Source: an uncultured Bradyrhizobium sp. (GTDB taxonomy: Bacteria; Pseudomonadota; Alphaproteobacteria; Rhizobiales; Xanthobacteraceae). From it: a stretch of DNA of 64,000 nucleotides. This document shows, piece by piece, positions 27,057 to 34,307 of the stretch. The stretch's first letter is position 1, and each line of letters starts with the position of its first letter. The notes under the pieces were generated by a model that ran no database searches, had not been told where the DNA came from, and saw only the letters and a program-made list of their open reading frames with translations. A program made the position numbers and the translations under genes. The stretch is from positions 124,001-188,000 of the forward strand of contig NZ_CANSMR010000002.1 of assembly GCF_947648125.1 (NCBI RefSeq), in the 5' to 3' direction.

Positions 27057-27137
27057 ATGGGAAAAGGAATTTTGCTTTGGCTGTTGGGTGTGCCGATCCC
27101 GGTGATCGTCGTGCTGTGGTTGCTGTTCGGTCACTGA
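27057..27137 (+). CDS. Small single-span membrane protein
   Basis: A 26-residue product, MGKGILLWLLGVPIPVIVV onward, is almost entirely one hydrophobic helix. GAGGAGG precedes the ATG and a strong terminator follows, so the unit looks genuine. Its function is unknown. Confidence 0.65.
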   Translation: MGKGILLWLLGVPIPVIVVLWLLFGH

Positions 27138-27159
27138 CCGCGATTTGACTGGTATCGAC

Positions 27160-27194
27160 GAGGCTCTGCCGCATCGCGGCGGAGCCTCTTTTTT
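27160..27194 (+). terminator. Rho-independent terminator
   Basis: GAGGCTCTGCCGC and GCGGCGGAGCCTC pair (one wobble) around ATC, followed by six T. Confidence 0.88.
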
Positions 27195-27279
27195 GCGCTC
27201 GGTACAATTCAGCCCACGCATTTCGACGACGGTTCAGCTAAGAACGCGCGCAAAGCACAACAGCGGAAAGAAACGCGTG

Positions 27280-27921
27280 ATGGACAGCAAGCCGCAACTG
27301 ACGATCTGGGGCCGACCAAATTCGGTCAATGTGCAGAAAGTGCTCTGGTGTCTCGCCGAACTCGACATCCCCTATCAGCGCATCGATGCCGGCATGCAGT
27401 TCGGCAAGAACGATCAGCCTGATTATCTCGCGATGAATCCGAACGGCCGCGTCCCGACGCTGGTCGACGGCGACTATGTGCTGTGGGAATCCAATTCGGT
27501 GATGCGCTATTTGTGCATGGCCTATGGTCAGGGCACGCCGATCTATCCGCAATCCCCGAAGGCGCGCGCCGCTGTCGACCGCTGGCTCGACTGGACGCTG
27601 TCGACGCTGCAACCGGTCGAGCGCCCTTTGTTCTGGGGGCTGGTGCGCACGGCGCCGGAAAAGCGCGACATGGTCCAGATCCAGAAGGACGCCGATGCCG
27701 CGGGCGTGGTGTGGCGCGTCGTCGAGGCGCAGCTTGCAAGTCGCCGCTACGTCGAGGGCGATCAGTTCACGATCGCTGACATCGCGCTCGGCGCCTTTGC
27801 GCGGCGCTGGTTCGGCGTCGAGGGCGTGACGAAGCCGAAGCTGCCCCATCTCGAACGGTGGTTCGGCGAGATCGCGCAGCGGCCGGCCTTCGTCCGCATC
27901 GTCGCGCCGCCGATGTCGTGA
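27280..27921 (+). CDS. Glutathione S-transferase family protein
   Basis: The 213-residue protein has a thioredoxin-like N-terminal domain (WGRPNSVNVQKVLWCLAELDIPYQ, glutathione-contact VPTLVDGDYVLWESNSVMRYL). A helical C-terminal domain follows, with GDQFTIADIALGAFARRWF, the N-capping box of GSTs. It probably conjugates or uses glutathione; the substrate is unknown. The ATG at 27280 gives the family N-terminus. Confidence 0.9.
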   Translation: MDSKPQLTIWGRPNSVNVQKVLWCLAELDIPYQRIDAGMQFGKNDQPDYLAMNPNGRVPTLVDGDYVLWESNSVMRYLCMAYGQGTPIYPQSPKARAAVDRWLDWTLSTLQPVERPLFWGLVRTAPEKRDMVQIQKDADAAGVVWRVVEAQLASRRYVEGDQFTIADIALGAFARRWFGVEGVTKPKLPHLERWFGEIAQRPAFVRIVAPPMS

Positions 27922-27933
27922 GCGGCAAGCCGC

Positions 27934-28179
27934 TCAGCGTCCGCTGGACACCCCCGCGCCGACACTGACGGCGCCGCCGAGCTTCACGCAGGTGTCGGAG
28001 CCCTCGACCTTGACGAAGCCCGGTCCGAACGACGCGCAGGGATTGCTCCGCGTCACGGATTTCGATGGCAGGTTTCTGCCGGCATCGGGCGGCGTCTGGA
28101 AATTGCGGCGATCGCCGACTTGCGCGAACGCAGCGGCGGGAAGCAGGACGGCGATGACGGCGAAGCAGGTCTTGCGCAT
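27934..28179 (-). CDS. Small secreted porin-N-terminus-like protein
   Basis: The 81-residue product has a signal peptide ending AAAFAQ. Its C-terminal part holds CASFGPGFVKVEGSDTCVKLGG, resembling the N-terminal region of alphaproteobacterial porins (CxxYGxGFxxxPGTDTCxKxGG). The frame stops there, so it is either a truncated porin or one of the short stand-alone versions found in these genomes. Confidence 0.7.
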   Translation of the reverse strand: MRKTCFAVIAVLLPAAAFAQVGDRRNFQTPPDAGRNLPSKSVTRSNPCASFGPGFVKVEGSDTCVKLGGAVSVGAGVSSGR

Positions 28180-28210
28180 CCGGCCTTTTATCGCGCGCGG
28201 CCGGATCAGG

Positions 28211-28468
28211 CTAGTTCACGAATCTGACGCCGAACGTCTTGCCCTCGCGCCACACCACTTCGCAGGCGCGCCCGGTGCGGGCGTCGCGCGAAAACGCCAG
28301 TCGCAGCTTGGCCGGCAGCGTATTGTTGTCCTGCACGGTGATTTTTGCGCCCGACGAGGAGATATCCTCGACCACGCAAGGCCGCGCGGCGAATCCGCCG
28401 TCGAGCGTGATCCAGCCGGATTGACGCAGCGATTTGCGCGTTTCGCGCTTCTTGGATCCTAAAGCCAT
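28211..28468 (-). CDS. PilZ domain protein
   Basis: The 85-residue protein has the PilZ pattern: KKRETRKSLRQSGWITLDGG, VEDISSSGAKI (DxSxxG motif) and a closing VVWREGKTFGVRFV. It may bind cyclic di-GMP, though the RxxxR motif (RKSLR) is only partly canonical. A GTG one codon upstream is possible as start. Confidence 0.85.
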   Translation of the reverse strand: MALGSKKRETRKSLRQSGWITLDGGFAARPCVVEDISSSGAKITVQDNNTLPAKLRLAFSRDARTGRACEVVWREGKTFGVRFVN

Positions 28469-28634
28469 CACATCATCCCCGGCTCAGCCGTATCGCCGCG
28501 GGCTTTACAAAAGGTTGCGAAAAACCAGCGAATTACATTGATTGTGCCGTTGTTCACAGTGAGCCGAACCGCATGGCAAGGCGGTCGCCTGTGCGACAAT
28601 TCGTTGAGTCTGCTGGATTTCCGGTTTGGCGCCG

Positions 28635-28650
28635 ATGGCGCTCCCTAGCG
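28635..28650. repeat. attL core (16 bp)
   Basis: Identical to 44482-44497. The flanking bases on both sides differ, which defines the core exactly. Confidence 0.9.
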
Positions 28651-28821
28651 AACCAGGGCGAATCTAACGAAATCAATACGATAGCGGAAACTTTGGGTGA
28701 AAACCCCGGCATTGACTTGCAAGACGTTCCACCGGCTACGCCCAAACCGCCGATGATCGCGATCATGGCGGAAGATGTAATCGAGCTGCCTGCGTTCCTG
28801 CCGAGGAAGGTTTGCCCGTGA
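28651..28821 (+). pseudogene. Detached 3' end of the element's integrase gene
   Basis: This 56-codon segment (from NQGESNEINTIAETLGEN to PRKVCP, then TGA) is in the same frame, relative to the 16-bp core, as the integrase at 43364. When the element is circular, integrase codons up to ...WRSLA at the core continue straight into it, giving a 434-residue protein. In the integrated state it has no native start. An accidental frame from an ATG at 28573 in the chromosome reads through it. Its stop overlaps the GTG of the next gene (GTGA). Confidence 0.75.
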
Positions 28822-29120
28822 CCGGCAATCCCCTCCCCGCCACCAACCGCCATCCCGCCGATCGTCTCGCCGATATCCGCGCGCAGATCGCCGCACTGAA
28901 GACCGCCGAGGCCGAGCTGCGCCAAGGCTTCATCACCGGCACCTTGCCGCTGATCGGCGACGACTACGTGGTGACGGTCCAGACCCACACCAGCGAGAAG
29001 ATCGACAGCAAGGCGATGCGCACGAATGTTCCGGAGCGCGTGTGGCGGCCGTACGTGGTCGAGAGCGCAGCACCCTACGTGACGGTCAAGCGCAAGGTCT
29101 CGCAGATTCGAGACGGATGA
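28818..29120 (+). CDS. Phage-type hypothetical protein
   Basis: The 100-residue product has a helical N-terminus (DRLADIRAQIAALKTAEAELRQG, with an interrupting break) and a compact beta-rich C-terminus (DDYVVTVQTHTSEKIDSK). The GTG at 28818 overlaps the integrase-tail stop, with AGGAAGG seven bases upstream; a TTG two codons before is the alternative. Coupling suggests it follows the integrase in the episomal form. Its function is unknown. Confidence 0.65.
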   Translation: MTGNPLPATNRHPADRLADIRAQIAALKTAEAELRQGFITGTLPLIGDDYVVTVQTHTSEKIDSKAMRTNVPERVWRPYVVESAAPYVTVKRKVSQIRDG

Positions 29121-29216
29121 CTATCTCTGAAAAGTAGAAAGCCTCTCCGGCGGCGAAACCGGAAGGGCTTGGTGTTCAACGATCTGCCACGATCAACACA
29201 CCGGAGATTCCGACCG

Positions 29217-29312
29217 ATGAGTCACGATGTAGATGGGCGCGCTGGCGCTGAGTGTCAACATCAACAGAGGCCGAGCCCGGCGAAAAAGCGCCCGCTCGTG
29301 ACCTGGCTGTAG
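29217..29312 (+). CDS. Very small hypothetical protein
   Basis: A 31-residue hydrophilic frame, MSHDVDGRAGAECQHQQRP onward, ends ten bases before the next gene. GGAG lies about 11 bases upstream. It may be real but could be a leader. Confidence 0.35.
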   Translation: MSHDVDGRAGAECQHQQRPSPAKKRPLVTWL

Positions 29313-29321
29313 GTGGCACCG

Positions 29322-30152
29322 ATGAGCGCCACCGGCCCCACCATCGACGACATCAACGCCGCCTTCGCCGACGCTGTTCGCGAAGATGCTGAGCGCTGCG
29401 ACATAAAATCCACCTCCTCCGACTTCCCTGTGATCCAGGCGCGTGGCCGGCTCGCCATTGCCCGCAAGGCCTTCGAGCATAGGGGCTGGACCAAGCTGCC
29501 GTTGACCACGCGCGGCATGCGTATCCTCCTCTGCTGCGCTGACCATGCGTGGCTCGCCAATCCAACCAATCCAAGGCAGGGCGTCCGGAACTGGCTGAAG
29601 CGCCACACGCGCCTCTCACCCATTAAAATCGACTTCCTCGTCGAGATTGTCGAGAAGCGCGGCAAGCGCTGGACCAATGATCAATTCGCCACGACGCTGG
29701 AGATCACCGTCCTTGACCGCATGTCCATCAGCGGAGATTTCCGGTTTGTGGGCGCGTCAGACGACGACGACGGCATAGCGCGAGCCGCTATCAATCGCGC
29801 CAAGGATGCTGCGCGGAAGCGCGCCAGCCGGGCTGCGAATAGCACCGGCCGCAAGCCGGGCAGACCCGCGACGCTGAACCTGTCACCGGAAGAGAAGAAG
29901 GCGCGTTCCAATGCGCAGGCCGCTAAGCGTATGCGGAACATGCGAGCGTTACGCAAAACCCCGTCCGAGTTCTTAGAGTCTATTAAGAAATCGGACGCAA
30001 TTAAGCGTAACATCTCGCGTCCGATCGTGGTGCAGGCCATCGAGACCATCAGCACCATCAACCTCGACGGCATCGCCTTCGAGACGTTCGGCATCGTCGC
30101 ACTCCAGCTGAAGCACGGAAACCGCACTATTCGCGAGTGGCGAGCACCGTAA
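29322..30152 (+). CDS. Element-encoded hypothetical protein with AT-hook-like basic region
   Basis: The 276-residue protein is not recognised. Residues ~25-150 look globular. From ~150 it is very basic and helical, with GRKPGRPATL, which resembles an AT-hook (RGRP-type core). AAKRMRNMRALRKTPSEFL follows. A DNA-binding role is therefore likely. It lies directly upstream of the TGTCCC site array, which makes it a candidate array-binding or replication protein. The ATG at 29322 has AGGTGG at good spacing. Confidence 0.7.
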   Translation: MSATGPTIDDINAAFADAVREDAERCDIKSTSSDFPVIQARGRLAIARKAFEHRGWTKLPLTTRGMRILLCCADHAWLANPTNPRQGVRNWLKRHTRLSPIKIDFLVEIVEKRGKRWTNDQFATTLEITVLDRMSISGDFRFVGASDDDDGIARAAINRAKDAARKRASRAANSTGRKPGRPATLNLSPEEKKARSNAQAAKRMRNMRALRKTPSEFLESIKKSDAIKRNISRPIVVQAIETISTINLDGIAFETFGIVALQLKHGNRTIREWRAP

Positions 30153-30193
30153 GAGTCTCAGTGGATGGACGGCCGCGTCCCTGAACTGCGTGA

Positions 30194-30307
30194 TGTCCCA
30201 CAATGTCCCGCCGGAACCCCGTAAATTACAGTGATTCCGACGCAACGGGACATAATGGGACATGGCAGAACGGCCCAAATGTCCCGAAAATGTCCCAGAG
30301 ATGTCCC
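30194..30307. repeat. Array of seven TGTCCC sites
   Basis: TGTCCC occurs at 30194 and 30204 (forward), as GGGACA at 30247 and 30257 (inverted), and again forward at 30280, 30291 and 30302. Spacing inside each group is 10 or 11 bp, one helical turn. This is the layout of iterons or a cooperative operator. Confidence 0.75.
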
Positions 30308-30587
30308 TTTGGACTGTCAGCTGACTCAATATCTGAAAATCGTGTGCAGCTCAGCGGTGACGGCCGATCACGTGGCCGGCCGCCTGCGCGACGCGCTCGC
30401 CAACGGCGTGAACCCATTCAGGGCGGCAATGGTGAACCTTCACGCCTCCGCAGCAGACTTAATCGGCGGAACCCTGCGGAGACCTCACGCCGGGATGGAG
30501 GTGCAACATGCGGAAGCCTCGACCTGTTGCGATGATAACGTCTGTGGCTGTGCTGGGATTGATCGCGAGCAATCCGGCACAGGCTGA
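30279..30587 (+). CDS. Doubtful hypothetical protein
   Basis: A 102-codon frame starts inside the TGTCCC array. It has gene-like codon use in its middle (ADHVAGRLRDALANGVNPF). It overlaps the well-supported secreted-protein gene by 80 bp, so one of the two may be wrong at the end, or this frame may be decayed. Confidence 0.25.
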   Translation: MSRKCPRDVPLDCQLTQYLKIVCSSAVTADHVAGRLRDALANGVNPFRAAMVNLHASAADLIGGTLRRPHAGMEVQHAEASTCCDDNVCGCAGIDREQSGTG

Positions 30588-30870
30588 TCGATTCGACGTT
30601 TGCATGAGTAATTGTACGAAGAGTCAGAACCCCGCTCACGCGGACAGCTGTGATCGTGCTTATGGTGCCTTCGCCATCGATGGTGTTAATCTGGACCTCT
30701 ACTGGCCTTGTGAAGACCAGCTCCGGGACACTTGCCAACGCACCTGTGCACGTTATCTCGACGATCTCGGGCAGCCAAAGCGCGGCGGCAGTTACGGCAA
30801 CCCTCGGCATTGGCAGCGGGAGGTGCTGCCGTCTGATTGGTACAAACCTGGGTGGGGGCCAGGCCGCTAA
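30508..30870 (+). CDS. Small secreted Cys-containing protein
   Basis: The 120-residue product has a signal peptide (MITSVAVLGLIASNPAQA, cleavage before DRFD). The mature domain holds six Cys in CMSNC, SCDRAYG, WPCEDQ and CQRTC, so disulfides are likely. GGAGG precedes the ATG. No family was recognised; an element-encoded envelope or surface protein is one possibility. Confidence 0.65.
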   Translation: MRKPRPVAMITSVAVLGLIASNPAQADRFDVCMSNCTKSQNPAHADSCDRAYGAFAIDGVNLDLYWPCEDQLRDTCQRTCARYLDDLGQPKRGGSYGNPRHWQREVLPSDWYKPGWGPGR

Positions 30871-31037
30871 CCCCGACCCCGCTTTCGGGGCGGCCCGCCT
30901 GCCGATTTGTCCTTACCCTTGCCACGGGTTTTTTGCCACCACGCACATCCGACCCGCGGTTATTTTTCGACCACCATCGAAGTGTGACCGTCCCCTCGTC
31001 TGCTCGACGGTCGACCGGCGCGCCGGGCGTCCGAAGT

Positions 31038-31124
31038 CTAGAGCAAGGCGCCAAACCACAACACGAGCGCGAACAGCACCACCAGGGCGGCGGTAATGAT
31101 CACTTCGCTCGTGGGGATCTTCAT
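31038..31124 (-). CDS. Very small single-span membrane protein
   Basis: A 28-residue frame, MKIPTSEVIITAALVVLFA onward, is one hydrophobic helix. AAGG lies upstream. A longer 90-codon frame on the same strand is possible. Outside this frame, 30871-31324 shows only a weak CCCCG/CGGGG hairpin near 30880. Confidence 0.4.
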   Translation of the reverse strand: MKIPTSEVIITAALVVLFALVLWFGALL

Positions 31125-31324
31125 CGACCCAGCCTTCGCGTAAGGGACGGTGCAGCATATCACGGATAGCGCGAGCGCGGGATCAGGGCGGCTGAATTGC
31201 AGGGCCATACGGAAAACCCCTTTGAATTTGCCGATTGCCGACGCCGTGTTTTCAATGGCTTCCGCGATCTTTATTTCCGTATAGGTAGGCGTATGGTTGG
31301 AGCCATCCAACGGAGGGTTTCACC

Positions 31325-31909
31325 ATGCGGCGCGTCGGCATCTATCTCCGGGTTTCCACCAACGGCCAGACCACCGAGAACCAGCGTCGTGAGCTGGAGG
31401 CCGTCGCCGAGCGCTCCGGCTGGCAGATCGTCCAGGTTTACGAGGATGCCGGGATCAGCGGCGCCAAGGGCCGCGACAAGCGCTCGGCGTTTGACCGCAT
31501 GCTGAGGGATGCCACCGCGCGCAAGATCGACATGATAGCGGCGTGGTCCGTCGACCGCCTCGGCCGCAGTCTGCAAAACCTTGTTGGCTTCCTCGGCGAG
31601 CTACAGGCCGTTGGTTGTCACCTGTACCTGCATCAGCAAGCACTCGACACGACCACGCCATCCGGCCGCGCCATGTTCCAGATGTGCGGCGTGTTCGCCG
31701 AATTCGAGCGCGCCATGATCGTTGAGCGCGTCAATGCCGGGCTTGCAAGGGCCAAGGCGCAGGGCAAGACGCTGGGCCGGAAGCCGGTGAAGCCCGCCGT
31801 TGAGCAGCGCATCCGCGCCCTGCGCGCCGAGGGTATGGGTATCCTCAAGATCGGCAAGACGCTCGGCGTCGGCACCAGTGTCGTACAGCGCGTCGTCGGG
31901 GCCGCCTGA
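31325..31909 (+). CDS. Serine recombinase, resolvase/invertase family
   Basis: The 194-residue protein has the catalytic serine in YLRVSTNGQTTENQ, the SGAKGRDKRSAFDRML arginine region, and DRLGRSLQNLVGFL. A short C-terminal helix-turn-helix (EGMGILKIGKTLGVGTSVVQRV) follows. It is full length for small resolvases. GGAGGG lies upstream. Within the element it may resolve dimers or invert a segment; no obvious res site was identified. Confidence 0.92.
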   Translation: MRRVGIYLRVSTNGQTTENQRRELEAVAERSGWQIVQVYEDAGISGAKGRDKRSAFDRMLRDATARKIDMIAAWSVDRLGRSLQNLVGFLGELQAVGCHLYLHQQALDTTTPSGRAMFQMCGVFAEFERAMIVERVNAGLARAKAQGKTLGRKPVKPAVEQRIRALRAEGMGILKIGKTLGVGTSVVQRVVGAA

Positions 31910-31966
31910 CCACATCCTCACCGTCGACCCCTTCTGCTCCCGTCAAACACGAACAACGAGGTGCTC

Positions 31967-32236
31967 ATGACAGAAAGGCCGCATGTATCCGATGCCGTAA
32001 GGGAGTTACTCGACAGCTTCGCGCACCAGTCGGTCGAGATCGTTGCCACCATCAAGTCAGATGAGTTGCCGCCCATACTTCGCGACATGAAGCGCCGCTA
32101 CAGAAGCCGGATTTGTCAGAACAAGGGCGAGTGGGAAATTCGTATAAGAGGCAGCGATGCAGCAAAAATCCTGACTCTGCTCAGTGTCCTTCCCGGTGCC
32201 TTCGTCTTCGACGGAGAGAAATACCCGCTCCCCTGA
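31967..32236 (+). CDS. Hypothetical protein
   Basis: The 89-residue soluble protein starts MTERPHVSDAVRELLDSF and contains MKRRYRSRICQNKGEWEIRI. GAGGTG precedes the ATG. No family was recognised. Confidence 0.55.
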   Translation: MTERPHVSDAVRELLDSFAHQSVEIVATIKSDELPPILRDMKRRYRSRICQNKGEWEIRIRGSDAAKILTLLSVLPGAFVFDGEKYPLP

Positions 32237-32313
32237 ACGGCCACCGCCATCTCGCGCATGATCGCCGCCTGACGATCTCGATCGCACCAACCGCTCAACA
32301 AGGAGCGCGGCGA

Positions 32314-32640
32314 ATGAAAAGACTGGCTTTCATTTTGATGCTTGTATTTTCGGCGGGCCCGGCAGGAGCGCGCGGCTGCTCGTCCATGTGTCACTTCTTC
32401 GATGCGTGGGCCCTGACTCAGCTCTGTCCGAACCTGATCTTCAACAATGACGGGCGCAGCACCGACAAGGGCTTCGGCGACATGCGAAGCCTCAAGCAAG
32501 CAGCCCTCAAGCTGGACATGAAGGCGATCTCCGAAGCGAGGGATATCTGCCATCCGGCCTGTTTCAAGCTTAAGGGCGACGAGCAAGAGGGTACGCCGTG
32601 CCAGTACCTACAGACGCGTGCCGTCACGCCTGACGAATAG
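32314..32640 (+). CDS. Small secreted hypothetical protein
   Basis: The 108-residue product has a signal peptide (MKRLAFILMLVFSAGPAGA). The mature part has Cys in GCSSMCHFFD, QLCPN, DICHPACF and PCQY, suggesting disulfides. AGGAGCG precedes the ATG. It is the second Cys-rich secreted protein in the element. Confidence 0.6.
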   Translation: MKRLAFILMLVFSAGPAGARGCSSMCHFFDAWALTQLCPNLIFNNDGRSTDKGFGDMRSLKQAALKLDMKAISEARDICHPACFKLKGDEQEGTPCQYLQTRAVTPDE

Positions 32641-32769
32641 TCCGTATCGGGCGCTGCACTCTCGACATCCGCTGACCAACAGTCCACCAAAAAGGCGGAC
32701 AGTGTGTACGCGCCGCCCCGCCAGCCCGCGCGCCGGCCCCGTCCATCGCCTGGCCCGCTCGTCACCCGA

Positions 32770-32907
32770 TCAGGACTGCGGCGCGGCGTCGTGATCCCCA
32801 CCTTGATCACCAACGTGGCGCCTGATGGCGTTACGATCGGTGGCAATGAACATTGCGGCAACCGCCATCGAGACGACGGCAGCGGCGGCAAGCGCGAGAT
32901 CGATCAT
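32770..32907 (-). CDS. Small single-span membrane protein
   Basis: The 45-residue product starts MIDLALAAAAVVSMAVAAMF (one transmembrane helix) and has a polar C-terminus. GGAGGG lies six bases upstream, which strongly supports the start. Confidence 0.55.
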   Translation of the reverse strand: MIDLALAAAAVVSMAVAAMFIATDRNAIRRHVGDQGGDHDAAPQS

Positions 32908-33071
32908 TGACGGCCCTCCGGGGAGTCCAGCCCTTGTCGCAATATTGGCGACGGTCATCCCCGTTCAGGCAGTGTCTTTCGTCACTCAGGACGCGCGCCA
33001 GCCTGGCCCATGCGTTGGTGCGATGTCTGCCCCCGACCGGACGACAAGCCGCTGTAGAGGTCTCTGGGTGG

Positions 33072-33182
33072 TTATCCGATCAGTAGCCACGCGATGCTGG
33101 CAAGAAGCGCGATGAACGACACCGCCACAGCGCTGGCTAGGGCAATCTCCACACCGTCGATCCGATCAGAATACAGCCGCAT
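33072..33182 (-). CDS. Small single-span membrane protein
   Basis: The 36-residue product starts MRLYSDRIDGVEIALASAV and ends in a hydrophobic helix (SFIALLASIAWLLIG). GGGAGGG lies eight bases upstream. Confidence 0.55.
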   Translation of the reverse strand: MRLYSDRIDGVEIALASAVAVSFIALLASIAWLLIG

Positions 33183-33356
33183 AGAAATCACCCTCCCAAC
33201 GATAAGGGACCGACTGCTGTAACGGACCGGAAATGTCCTAGTTCCTCGCAGCGGGCCGTCCATCGCGCCGCGTGATCCCGGCCGGGCTCGGCACCGGCCG
33301 AACGGATGGCCTCTCACCGGCCACGGCTGGCCGTTCTGGATGCCATGCGGAACCTA

Positions 33357-33391
33357 CCGGAGGGAACCTCCGGATTTACCAATCTGGTAAA
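33357..33391. promoter_or_regulatory. Two tandem perfect palindromes, likely operators
   Basis: CCGGAGG-GAA-CCTCCGG (33357-33373) and TTTACCA-ATC-TGGTAAA (33375-33391) are both perfect 7-3-7 inverted repeats, one base apart. They lie upstream of the promoter-like sequence and the terminase operon, so a repressor or activator site is likely. As RNA they would also form hairpins. Confidence 0.55.
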
Positions 33392-33415
33392 AATTCAAGT
33401 TCCGTCAATGGCTTA

Positions 33416-33443
33416 TTGATTTTTATGCGACCCGGTATATTTT
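33416..33443 (+). promoter_or_regulatory. Candidate promoter of the packaging operon
   Basis: TTGATT (33416-33421) and TATTTT (33438-33443) are 16 bp apart in a locally AT-rich patch, followed by the leader of the 33568 gene. Confidence 0.4.
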
Positions 33444-33567
33444 AGAACGTATCGCGAACGACTCTTCGCAATCGCCCTCCACCAACGCCGGCCAACATGG
33501 GCGTGCCGCACAGTGAGAACCTGTGCGGCGCTCAGTGAGGCCGTGCGCCCGCACAGCTGAGGCAATC

Positions 33568-33960
33568 ATGCCCGCACCGCTTGGATCACGCCTTCAACCG
33601 CCCATTGGGATCAGGGCGCATGAGCGAGCCGGCCGTAAGCGCGACCGCGCCACAACGTCCGCGCTACGCCGTGCCGTGGCTGGCGATGCCGGCGCCGTCC
33701 TAGCCGTCAAGCAACTGAAGCGCTGGTTGAAGCACGTCGATACGACGCTCGATCTCGCCGCGCTCGAAAGCGTCATGAGGCTCGCCCTACATCGACCTCG
33801 GCATGTCGACGCCGTCCTGGTCGCTCGGCTGGAGCAACTGGTCGGCCGCATCGATCTCCACATCGAGGCCGCGCGGCTACGGATCAAGCCAGACGATTTG
33901 GCCGAGGCACGCATGTTGGCCCGCACGATTGCGGCGCAACTGACCGGGAGTCCCGCATGA
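33568..33960 (+). CDS. Hypothetical protein, first gene of the packaging operon
   Basis: The 130-residue, Arg/Leu-rich helical protein starts MPAPLGSRLQPPIG. Its stop overlaps the next ATG (ATGA). Position before a terminase large subunit would fit a small terminase or another packaging accessory, but no motif proves it. Confidence 0.6.
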   Translation: MPAPLGSRLQPPIGIRAHERAGRKRDRATTSALRRAVAGDAGAVLAVKQLKRWLKHVDTTLDLAALESVMRLALHRPRHVDAVLVARLEQLVGRIDLHIEAARLRIKPDDLAEARMLARTIAAQLTGSPA

Positions 33961-34307
33961 CGGATACTGCGACGAAACCGGCGAAGAGTCGCGGCTGGAA
34001 ACGTCATCACGAGCTGAGGGCCGCCGACCGCGCAGCAAAGACCGCCATTGAACAGGGTTTGCTCGACGGATTGGGCCGCGCGCCGACCATGGCAGACCGG
34101 CTTGCCGTCGAGCAAATTGCCAGCCTGACAATCCTGGCTCGCACGCTGGAGCGTCGCGGCAAGATCGTCGCCGCCGGCAAGGTGCGCGATCAGATTGTCC
34201 GCGCTCAACGGACCAACGGCATGAAGCCGGAACCGCCAGCACCGCAAAAGGTCGACCCGCTCGCCGCGATCGAGGCGCACATCGCGCGTCGCCGGGAGAG
34301 CGTCTGA
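33957..34307 (+). CDS. Hypothetical protein, possible small terminase subunit
   Basis: The 116-residue basic helical protein starts MTDTATKPAKSRGWKRHHELRA, with the rest predicted helical (VEQIASLTILARTLERRGKI). Both its ends overlap neighbouring genes (ATGA upstream, TGATG downstream). Direct coupling to the large terminase makes a small terminase role plausible but unproven. Confidence 0.65.
   Translation: MTDTATKPAKSRGWKRHHELRAADRAAKTAIEQGLLDGLGRAPTMADRLAVEQIASLTILARTLERRGKIVAAGKVRDQIVRAQRTNGMKPEPPAPQKVDPLAAIEAHIARRRESV

Larger units (their letters stand above)
32641..33567. other. Control region between early and late halves of the element
   Basis: This 927-bp stretch has no gene on the plus strand. 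On the minus strand it holds two short membrane-protein genes (32770 and 33072). It also holds the tandem palindromes at 33357-33391, a candidate promoter at 33416-33443 and a hairpin CCGCACAG/CTGTGCGG at 33506-33528. Confidence 0.5.

Noticed and set aside
28573-28821. 82-codon frame starting in the chromosome and crossing attL
   Set aside because: The start lies outside the element and the frame continues the integrase tail by chance; the coding part belongs to the episomal integrase gene, not to a gene made by the junction.
30203-30535. Plus-strand 110-codon frame through the TGTCCC array
   Set aside because: Arg/Ser-rich translation, no ribosome-binding site, and it overlaps the better-supported secreted-protein gene.
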